Positions 45,801 to 57,400 of a stretch of DNA of 64,000 nucleotides are shown piece after piece; within the stretch, counting starts at the first letter, position 1; the number at the start of each line of letters is the position of its first letter. The notes beneath the pieces were generated by a model. It saw only the letters and a program-made list of their open reading frames with translations, was not told the DNA's origin and searched no databases. This DNA is from Undaria pinnatifida (lineage: Eukaryota; Sar; Phaeophyceae; Laminariales; Alariaceae): positions 3,027,570-3,091,569 of the forward strand of contig JABAKD010000012.1 of assembly GCA_012845835.1 (NCBI GenBank). The letters are read 5' to 3'. A program made the translations under genes and the position numbers.

Positions 45801-48800
45801 CCTCGTTGTCCTTGCCCTTCACACAACAGAACGAAGAAGCGATCGACGCCAATGATTGCAGAACGGGACAACGTCAGCTCGAGTTTAGTTTCGGCTAATG
45901 ATGACCGCCAAATCAACAAGTTCAACAACAAGAGCTGCGAGTCGGCACGATTCAAGTAACCAACTACTAATAGTTATCAGTCGGATTATTCGTCAGTTGT
46001 TTCCCGGAGGTGCAACTAACCGACTTAATGGGTTTCCATACTTGTAGGAAGGATTATTCAACGTGGGATGTACTTTCTATTTTATGGGCGGGGCGGGGCC
46101 CCTTTCGCCGGCGGGAGAAAAATCGACTCGCTTGGCTCAAGCCGGCAAGCCCGCTGGCCATCAGCAGGCTTCGCCCGCCGACTTGCCGACTAACGTCAGA
46201 GAGTCGGCAAACGGCACCTACCAAGTAGTTATTAGTCGTTAAACCCTGCCGATTCGCAGCTATTTCAACAACTTGCTCGAAAACACTGCTCTGTCCACCC
46301 TCTTATTACTCCCAAAAATATCCCAACATGTTTTTCACGCGGATTGTTGCAGGTGTTCCACGCGGATTGTTGCATTTCCTATCTACCCATTCGGGGCCCA
46401 CTTCTACAGACCAAAAAAGCGGCAAACAAAGCAATCAGAAGCGTTTACGCAACGCTTGAGGAGCAAACCCGAGCATCGTCATGCTCTCACGCTTTTGCCT
46501 CACAGCTTCCTGGGCTGCAGTTCGAACACGTCTGCGACACCATCAGTTCGGATTGCTCCATGTGGTCAATGCAGTTCAAGGTAGTTTTTTTCATTTTTGG
46601 CGTCGAAAGGTTCCAAAGGGAGTGTAGGGTTGAAAAATTCCCATTCTGGTATTATTCAACAGACATCGCTCTATTCAGCAAAACTCTTTCCTGTCAATAA
46701 ACGTTTTTACGTTCAACAGCACTCTCTTCATCAGGATAGGTATCACATCATGTACCACACTTCAGGAGTATATGCGGTGCGGCACCAACACCAACAATAA
46801 TCACCAACACGACCACTAACACGACCACCAACACCGACACCAACACCAACACCAACACCAACACCGACACCAACACCAACACCAACACCAACACCAACAC
46901 CAACACCAACACCAACACCAACACCAACACCAACACCAACACCAACACCAATACCAACACCAACACCAACACCAACACCAAGGTACTAACATATTCAACA
47001 TATCCAAAGCCCCTTCTCCCCTACTGTTGTGTACGTTACTAGGCGCAGCGCAGCGGGGGTAACCAACCTGCTGCGCCTTTTCGTTGTCCACCTGAATGTA
47101 GAGGGTTCCAGCCAAGTTTGACAGCAGCACGGGCATGTCCGGGTGGTCGGGGCCGTGGGCACTTTCGCGAGCGCGTAACGCCCTTCGGTGGAAACCCTCC
47201 GCTTGCTCTGTGTCCCCTGCGCGTCCATGAACCGCGGCAAAAACGTCGAATCGAAATTAGAGTACAAAACACAAGATGGTGATGGAAGCATTCAGTATGC
47301 CGTACATACAACGATCGCCTTTGCACAATAAAGCCCAAACTGCGGTGACAAAAATGAAAATACATGGCATTAGCAACACAAGATGGTGATGTAAGCATTT
47401 AGTATACCGTATATACAACGAACCCCTTTGCACAATAAAACCCATATTGCGGTGAAACACACTAAAATACCTGGAACTAGAGTTGAGCCATTTTCGCGAC
47501 AGTAAGAGGGCGTACGTAAGCGACATACACAACCTAAAAGCAAGTATGCAAGAGCCCTACCTTGGTACAAGTAAATCTACTTACGCCAAAATCTGAATAT
47601 GCCAAACTAAAAACTGGTATTCGCCCTGGCTTTTCTGCTGTAGAAAATATGTAGTAAGACTAATTCGACGGCTAAAGATTACCTTGAAAACGTTCAAAGT
47701 TGTGCGAATTTACAGATGAAATAACACTAAAGATTAAGATTCATTAATCACTAAAAAAAACTACACTGAACACCTCTCTTTTCCTTGTAATGCTCTATGA
47801 AAAACATGAAAAGAAAACATTTTCAATTTCAAGATTTCCAAACATGTGTTGTTTTATCTCCTTCCTCATTGCAATCGAAAATAAATCTTCACAAGATATA
47901 CATACACAACATATTCTTGAAACTATCTGCAGTACAGTACGTAGTTTGACACTTATATCCCCGAAAACGTGGGTGCAGCGCTGACAAAGGGATCCAGAAA
48001 CGAGCCACAGATTACAACACATACCTTGCTCGCTGAGCAGCACGGCGAGGTTGTTAAGGCTAGCCACGGCCACCGAGTGCGCCAGTTCCCAGTCCCGCTC
48101 CGCCTTCTCCTCTTCCGCCCTCGCCTTTTCCTCCTCCTCATCCATATCCCCTCTCAAGTGCCGCAACTGATGCTCCTGCCCCCCCTGCTCGTGCCTTTCC
48201 AACTGGCCCTGACCCTGGTGCTGCTGAAGTTGGCGCTGGTTTTGCTGGAGGTACTGGTGGCGTTCGCTCTCGCCTGCCACCGCTGGCAAGGGCGCGGACG
48301 CGGCAGCAACCGCCGAAGCGTTGGCGGAAACAGCGGCAATGTTGGCGGTCTGGGCGTGCAGTCCCGCTCCCGCGGCGGTAGCAGCGGCAGCTACGGCGAC
48401 CGCGGTGACAGCTCCCGCGGCCAAGGCACAGTCGCCACCCCCGGCCCCCGAGCCTGAGGGCGTCGCAATCCGATATATTTCCAAAACGGGACGGATATCG
48501 GATCGGGCGGGTATCGGATCGGGGCGGATATCGGCACGGACGGATATCGAAAACGTGGCGGATATCGGATCGGGCGGGTATCGAATCGGGCGGACGGATA
48601 TCGAAAACGGACGGAAAACGCACCCCCCGCGCACCCGCAGTCCCCAAAACCCCCACGTGAACGCCTTTTTTTGTGTAAATATGGCTATGTACACGCATAC
48701 ACACACGTATACATATGCAACAAAAGTATTTATATAACACGCAGATGGAACCTGCGCATACAAAACATAAATACACTGATACGTAATACCTCCCAAAAAC

Positions 48801-51800
48801 CAAGGGAGCTCTCAAAAAAATAGAAACGTTCAAAAATAGCGTATAATACACAAGAAAACACACGCGGGGCCGAAAACAACCCCAAACCCCAATGAAAGAG
48901 ATAATTGAAAAGAGGGAGGGAGAGAGCGAGAGTGAAGGAGAGGAGGGAGAGAGGAGGACGGAGAGAGGAGGAGGGAGAGAGGAGGAGGGAGAGAGGAGGA
49001 GGGAGAGAGGAGGGAGAGAGGAGGAGGGAGAGAGGAGGAGCGAGAGAGGGACATAGCGATAGCTGCAAAGAAAGAGAGCGCGCGAGAGAGAGAAAGGCGA
49101 GGCAGGGTGCGAGGGAGACACTAAACCCACCCACCAACGATACCGCTGCCATCCCAGGATAAGGGAGGGGGGGGGGGGGGGGAGCCAAACCACGCTCTCA
49201 CCAATAGTACTGTTGCTATCGAAGGTGGAAGGTTCCGACATCAGATCTCCGGGCGAGTGCTTCGGCGCGGCCTTGTCATCCACCATCACGTCACCGATCG
49301 GTGGGGAAGCTTGGGGCGGGTTCGGGGTGGGGCGAGACGCCGTCGGCCTAGCGGTGACGGCAATCCCTACCCCCCCTCCCCCGGGCCCCCCGACCTCCCT
49401 CCGGTTTCCGATCGCCGAGCAGTTCAATGGCCGACGCGAGCCCGAAGACGCGACGGAGATGTTCATGGCGGAGCGCATGATCAGGGTCGCCTCCGCGCGT
49501 CGCCCTAAAAAAAGCGCACACGTACATACGATAAAACGATGAATATGTTAAAAAATGTACGTACTAGTGCGCTAGCTGTCAATTTGAAAAAAATTGCACT
49601 TCTTTTTTTTTTTTTTTTTTTGGGGGGGAGGGGTTCTGACAATGTGTGCACTCTCTTGTGTGTTTCTATGTAACCCCTTTAGAGCCCCAAAATCCTCCCT
49701 ATACTAACTTCAAGTAAATTTGTCCCCAAAAAGGGTTTCCAGTGGTGGAGGCGTTCAAGTGTTCATCGGGTTGTATTTGCGCTTTTGTTGTTCTCGAGGT
49801 CAGGTTCGCAGTGTGAGGTTTATAGAGGTCCACCTTGTCATGTGAGGAGTCTCAGACTTTGTTGGCATACCTCTATAAAACCTTTTGTATAACCTTCGCA
49901 TGCGTTACAGGTGGGTTGACTGCAGTACTTGGCGAATATGACTACTACGGCCGTAGAGAATAGGCGCTGCTGTCAAATATCACACTGTTAGCTCTACTTC
50001 GCAGTTGTCTCGACCGTGGCCACGAGAACGCGCAAGGAGTCTACAAGCAGATAATATAACGTAGCACTCGCTAGGGGCTCGCGCTGGCGGACTCTGGTAG
50101 CTGTCGCCAACACAACTACCAGGTTTAACAAAACCAAACCAAACCCAAACCAAACCGAACCGAACCGAACCCAACCCAAACCAACAAACGCTTGATTTGC
50201 TGTCGTTGGGCGTTGGCGTGTGTGCGTCCCAAAGTGGTTGGAGCAGCTCAAACGTCTTCTAGACAAGAACACTTACTATACCAGGTGTGCGCAGTTCGAC
50301 TTTTTACAGGAGATTTTCTTTTCGAACACTATCTTTGTCGGAGATTTCCCTTTGCGGAGACTAATATTTTCGGAGAATTTTCCTTTTCGGAGATTTCCTT
50401 TTCGGAGATTTTCCTCTCGGATATTTTCCTTTCGAAGATTCCGGTCGTCGGATGGGACGCGCGAAATGGAAAATCGGGCGCGCGAGGTTGACGATGAGGC
50501 CATAATCTTGGCGTCGTCGTCGATTTTCCTTTTCGGGCATTATTATTTTCGGAGATTTTCCTTTCGGAGACTTTCCTTTCGAAGATTTTCCTTTCGGAGA
50601 TTTTCCTTTCGGAGATTTTCCTTTCGGAGATTTTCCTTTCGGAGATTTTTCTTACGGAGATTTTCCTTTCGGATGTTTTCCTTTCGGAGATTCCGGTCGT
50701 CGGGTGAGACGCGGGACATGGAAAATCGGGCGCGCGAGGGTGGCGATGAAACCCTAATCTTGGCGGCGTCAATTAAAAATTTGCTTCGCTCGTATTCATA
50801 AGAAACCGAAACCATCACAGTTCAGTTGGCGTACTAGGATGACGAGAGACACAATGGATAGTAGTGGCAACACCATCTTGCGAAAAAAAATCGTTCAGCG
50901 CCACCGTTGTCCGATCGGTTGGTAGTCGCAACACCACCTGCATAAAAAATAGGGTGCAGCACCACTGACTGGTCGGTAATTGCAACACTGCAACACCACT
51001 TTACACAAAAACTCGTCCAACGCCACTTTACACAAAAACTCGTGCAACACCACTGCCTGATCGGACGGGAATTGCAACACCATCTTGCTACACGTCTTGT
51101 GCAACATCACTGCCTCATTGGTCGTAAATTGCAACACCACCTTGCAAATCATCTCGTGCAACACCATGATCTGATTGGTCGGGGTGGATTTGTTTGAAAT
51201 AACGCCTCCGGAACATGCGGCGGAACCTCCCGACAATCCCTGCCGACCTCGAGCCCCCTAAGGGTTGGGTTGGGCGTAGGGTTTACAGGGACAGGGGTGG
51301 GGTTGGGTTGGGTCTAGGCAGACCGACGTGCGATACATGAATCAACCAACAGGTGTTACAAAAGATTATTTGCAAGATGGTGTTGCAATCAGAAGCGCCC
51401 CAGGATAGCAGCCCGCTCCACGATCTACTGCACAAAACACAAAAAAAGAGGGGACACATATCTATCTCGCGCAAATATAAAAAAACTGTATCGTAGACGT
51501 GCGATACAGAAGTCAACCCAACACGTGTTGCAAGAGAATATTTGCAAGATGGTGCTGCAATCAGCACCCCGGGATGAGTGCAATCGAGTTACATTGACAC
51601 ACGACGCGTATGAATATACATGGAAGTGCGGTGGGCGCAAGCTTCGTTTTTTCCCATCCACCGGAGGATGAAAAAAAAAAAAAAAAAAAAAAGGACTGAA
51701 ACCGACGCATGTCATACTAAAACTCAAGGCCAACCAACCAACGAAATAAATGGGTTAGAAAAGAAACTAAAAAACGGTATATAGGAAAACATGCGGCTAA

Positions 51801-54393
51801 CCTATTTTTTTTCGATCATTTTTCGTGGGTTAAGGGATGGCCTTGGATTATCACGTTCGACGGTTTCAATACTATTACAATATGATACGTTTTCCCTAGC
51901 CATCTTCTACCCAACCGGATACGGCGTCACGCAAAACACCGTGAGGAAAAAATGCTGCTAGCCCATTTTGTTTTCGCTCATTTTTCGTGGATTAAGGGCT
52001 GGCCTTGGATTATCACGTTCGACGGTTTCAATATTAATACTATATGATACGTTTTCCTAGCCATCTTCTACCCAACCAAAATATGGCTTCACGAAAAAAT
52101 ACCGTGGAAACTATCCACCGTCCATTGGAAACAACTACCTGGTAGTACGTTATTCACAGTATCATGCCAACTCCGCGCACGTCGGAAAACTCCTTCATTT
52201 GCATTACACATGGATCGAAAAAACGGATGAAAACATGCCCCCTCCCCACCTTGGTCGCGCAAGACGCCGGACAGGTTCGAGGCGCTGAGACCGACACTTG
52301 GGTGCTCTGCGCCCAGCGCTCCAGTGCGCATGTCGAGTGCCGACCTGTGGAAGACAAAAACAAAACGGAAATAGGAAACAGAAAAGAAAAACACACGTGC
52401 ACACACAAAAAGGGGGGCGTTGGGACAAGTCATGAAACGCCACCAGGGGCCTCAGAAGCGTAAAACAAAACGTCAAAAGAAAACACAGAATAAAAAAAGG
52501 GTTCTCGTAAGCACCCTCTAAGCCAACAAGGGCGCAAAGCAATCCACGGCGCAAAGCACTCCACGGCGCAAAGCACTCCACGGCGCAAAGCACTCCACGG
52601 CGCAAAGCACTCAACCCCCGCCCCCCCCCTCCCATTTCCTATCTTCCGTCGCTTGCATGCCATCAAAATCAAAACCTCAAGTCATTTCTTAACGGTACAG
52701 CTCTCCCACCCGTACAAGCCCCCTTCCCCCCCATCCCTCGTCGCGACAACGCCATAGCAGTCAAACCCCCCGCGCCAGCTCTTACCGGTAAAGCTCTTCT
52801 GCTTCCGTCAGCTTCCCCTGTTCATGCAGCAGCCCTGCCAGCTCGCTCATTGCCGAGGCCGAAGCGATGGTGGACGAGATGCGAGCGACCTCCGCGGTCT
52901 CCCCCCCTCCCGCCCTGCCGGCGAGCTGGTTTTCCGCTCTCCCTTCGGAGGCGTTCTGCCGCCGGTCCAGAACAAAAAAAACACAAAAAAGGGTCACAAA
53001 AGGCACAAACCAGTCACAAAAGGTACTAAATCAGACACAGAGGTACAAAACCAGTCACAATAGACACAAACCAACTACAAAAGGGACCAGCCACAAAAAC
53101 GGTACAAAACCAGTCACAAAAGGCACAAACACAAAAAAGACACAAAATCAATCACCAAAAGGCACATACCAATCACAAAAAAGGTACAAAAACGGTACAA
53201 AACCAGTCACAAAAGGCACAAACACAAAAAAGACACAAAATCAATCACAAAAAGGCACATACCAATCACAAAAAAAGGTACAAAATCAATCACAAAAAGG
53301 TACAAAATCAGTCACAAAAACGTACAAAACCAGTCACAAAAAGCCATAAACCAATAGCAAAAAGGCACGCAACAGAAAAGCACCACGATAAAAAGAAAAA
53401 AAGGGGGGCGACCTCAAATCTGTGCTGGCATGTAATACGGTAGACAAGCAAGGTACACAGCGGCGTCAAATAGTCAAGCAAGGCACGCCCCGGTAAGAGA
53501 TGAACCGTTTGTTTTGCCAGGGCTGCGCGTTACGCACGTTATACGTTCGATCGCACACTCGTAGCGACAACAAGTTTGCCAAAAAAAAAAAAGGAAAAAA
53601 AGTGACATTTGCGTTTTTTCCAAAATGACCCCTGGAGGAAAAAGCCTCCATAAGAGTGTGAAAACCCCTCCATACTCGCTTTTGGCTGCGACTGCATGCA
53701 GCAAGATAACCTGGATGACACCGAAACTAAGTATCACAGCCCACGCGCAAAAAAAACGAAAACAAAATTTGGACGGGGATGATGATGATAGCGATTCGTC
53801 CCCGGGTTTCACGCCTTGTCAGGTCTAGCGGTTGACGTTCGCGAGCGACGTTCGCACAACTGTGGCCATTTTGACGCGAACGCCCGACGTTCGCACTTTC
53901 TTCAGCCGCAACACGCACCCTTGAGGAGCTTTAGACCTCTCACTCGAACGCCGAGTCAAGCCAACAAGAGTCATCCCGCGGTACGTAAGGGTTGCAATTT
54001 TTGTGGGGCCAAACGGTTTTTGACCAGTTGGGCTTCTCAAGTGACGAAGAACTACCTGCTACTAAGCCTAACATTTTTCACGCTGGCATAATATTTGTTT
54101 TAGGAGGAGCTAGCGCATACAAGTATCGGTCGGATTGCGCGAGCGAATGCCTTCGAAGGTCATGTTCCCGGTGAGGTGTTGAGGAGTCCTTCTACGGTAG
54201 CCCCCCCAACTATTCTTCACGGAAATCGCCGGGTTTGAAACCAGCTCCCGGCCATGTCTCCTGAAATAAGGAGCCCCTTGCCACCCCGACGTCATGGTTC
54301 GATAGCCCTTCGCGAAAAAGTAACTATGTGAAGATAGTTTTTTCATCGAATCTTTCGTCCTGTGGAGCAGCCATGACACGTTCGTTAAAGAAG

Positions 54394-54434
<41 letters not shown>

Positions 54435-57400
54435 CGCCGTTTTTTTTTGGGGGGGGCTATCGTAGAATCAGTCTGAGCTGCTCCTCATGTTGAGACCTCC
54501 GAAAAATTCCTAGAATCTGCTGCACCCCTAGCTAGCGTCAGGATGGCTCGGAAACGTTCTACGAAACATTCTGCGATAGAGCAACCCGCTGAGCAAAATC
54601 CCATGGTCTTTCTAGGTACACAACAACTTCAGATTTGCACAAAAAAACAAGCATGACAAGGAGCCTCGAGCGTCGTCATTTATAACCAAACTCTCCAGCC
54701 AAAAAGCGGTACCAGGTATACCTTAACACCTCTATCCAACGACCGTCGACATGTATAATCTTCGGGTCAACCGGATTATTGGAGGGATGGAGGGAAAAGA
54801 AGAACGGAAATGAATGGGGCACGAGTACCCTTTTTTAGAATTGCGCCGCATTTCGGGAGGACAACTATTGAACACCTGGTATTCATCAATGTGGGACAAC
54901 GTCGGCGCAATTCGATATCGACGAGGTAGGACGTAGCTCGAGTCTTGTCGCGATATAAAAAAAAGGAAGGCGCGTACCATAGTGGGGAGGAGGCAGCGGG
55001 GGGGGGGGGGGGGCTGCTTAGTGGCCTCGCCGGATCTGAATTACGTCTAGGGAGGGAGAAGGAGAAATAAAGGTTCCAAGGCAATGCAAGGGATGACCCA
55101 AAAAGAAAAAAAACGACCAAAACAAATGTCGCACAGATCACCGATCCCCACTTCATGATCAACATATTTCGGGGAATATCTGTACAGTCTAGATAATGTT
55201 ACCGGGTGGGAACCGTGCGATGTGCAAGATCTAGCACATGTATCCAGGGTTGGATCTGTACTATACATACAGTATACAGATCCTGCACGGTATTTCAAAA
55301 CGGCAGCTATAGGATATGTGATCTACATGATCTATATGATCTGAATGATATGTGCGAGCTGCGCAAGGCTTCCAATTAAAGATGGGGAGGGAGGGGAGGG
55401 GGAGGATAAGGGCACCTGTCTGAGCAGCCCTTCCGCCTCGTCCACCCTCCCGGTAGCATTCAACAGCTGCGGCAGGACCCGAAGCAAACCCATCCAGTTC
55501 TGTCTAGCCAGGTCGACCATCTGGAAACAGCCACGTTGAAACGAAACATGAATCACAACAAACATTAGACAGAAACAACAACCAAAAAATAAAATAAAAA
55601 GCACACAAACAAAACTAGAACAAACCAACGGGGGAAAGGGGCAACGGGGGTAAGCGTAACGTCGTTTGCGCGTTGTGTGCATCATGAGCAAACTGCCTGC
55701 CGGCGTCAACTAACGGCCATCACAAAAAAGACAAAAAAAAGGGGGGGGAGGGGTTACGAGTCGTTTTGCGGTAATCCCCCCAACTTTTCTTCAACGAAAT
55801 CACCGGTTTTGAACACCAGCTCCCGGCCGTGTGTCCTTAAACCCGTTTCCCCTTGTCACCCCGACGTCATGGTTCGATAGCCCTTGGCAAAACAAGTATA
55901 TGTGTGCCGGTCAGATTTTTATTCTCGTAACACCCTTCCTCGTGTTGAGCAGCCATGAAACGTTCGTTAAACAAAATCGCTGGGTCTTTTTTTTGGGGGC
56001 GGCGTCTATCGTAGAATTATTCTTACCCTTTCTTGAACGGAGGGTCGGATGTCGTCGAACAGCAAGCAGGGGCTGTTGCTCGACACGTGCACCTTCAGGG
56101 CCCTCGCCCACTCCAACGCCTTGTAGTCCATCCCGGCCGTGCGGTGGAATTTCTCGCTTTGCAGCTAACAATCCAAAAAATAAAAACAGAAATAAACCAT
56201 AGGAGTTTCCATGAAAGAAGGGGGAAAAGGAGGAAGGGAGGAACGGAGGGAGGGACGGAGGAGGGAGGGTTCAAAGGTGTTAGACTTTGTAGTCCACGCC
56301 AGTTGTACGATGGGCTTTCTTAAACCCGATCCATCACAAATACCGGGAAACGTTTAGGAGTTTCCGCGCAACATTCACATTCGCTTATCCTATCCCCGTC
56401 CTGTTTCGCCGAGGGGGGGGGGGGGGGGGAGGGGATAAGGTGGTGGTTTACCAGAGCAACAAGGCCGCCTAAGGCCGCCTCAAGGCCGCCTTAAGGCCGC
56501 CTTATAGAGGGAAGCCGCCTTATTCATTCCGGGTTATGAGTGCAGTTCCCCAGTCGCGATCAGCGATTTTGACCGCCTTGTATCGGGATACCGCCTTACT
56601 CAGACCGCACTATTGGGGGACCACTACTGTGCAATGGAGTGGCGAGGCGGGGGGGGGGGGGGGGGGGCTTAAACCCCTTTAGTACAGCGGACCCAATATT
56701 TTTAACGGCCGACAATTAATAGTCCAAGTTTGGAATCGATTTTTTGTCTTGTTTCACACTACAGTAGTAGCTACAGTAGTAGAGGTCCCCCCCACAAAAG
56801 GCGGTGGTGTGCCAGAGTATTACGACCGCCTTTTTATAGAGGGAGGCCGCCTTAGTCTTTTCCAGTTTTTATGAGTGCGATTCCTCTACCGCGCCAAGCG
56901 ATTCTTACCGCCATATATCGGGATACCGCCTTACTCGGGCCGCCTTACTCGGGCCGCCTTATATCGGGATATCGCCTTACTCGGACCGCCTTATACCGGG
57001 ATACCGTCTCACTCGAACCGCCTTATATCGGGATACCGCCTTACTCGGACCGCCTTGTATGGGGATAACGTCTTACTCGGACCGCCTTATGTCGGGATAC
57101 CGTCTTACTCGGACCGCCTTATATCGGGATACCGGCTTACTCGGACCGCCTTGTATGGGGATACCGTCTTACTCGGACCGCCTTATATCGGGATACCGTC
57201 TTACTCGGACCGCCTTATATCGGGATACCGGCTTACTCGGACCGCCTTGTATGGGGATACCGTCTTACTCGGATCGACATATATCGGGATACCGTCTTAC
57301 TCGGACCGCCTTATATCGGGATACCGCCTTACTCGGACCGCCTTATATCGGGATACCGCCTTACTCGGACCGTCCTATTGGGGGACCGTTACGCTATTGG

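Noticed and set aside
48138-49478. A 446-codon minus-strand open frame
   Set aside because: It runs through parts of two TPR exons, an intron and purine repeats, and changes frame relative to exon i. The splice sites explain the real coding parts.
50543-50818. Pentapeptide-repeat protein (ENLRK repeats) on minus
   Set aside because: The 15-bp minisatellite gives five-residue repeats in every open frame on both strands. It lies in an intron and lacks the A(D/N)LXX preference.
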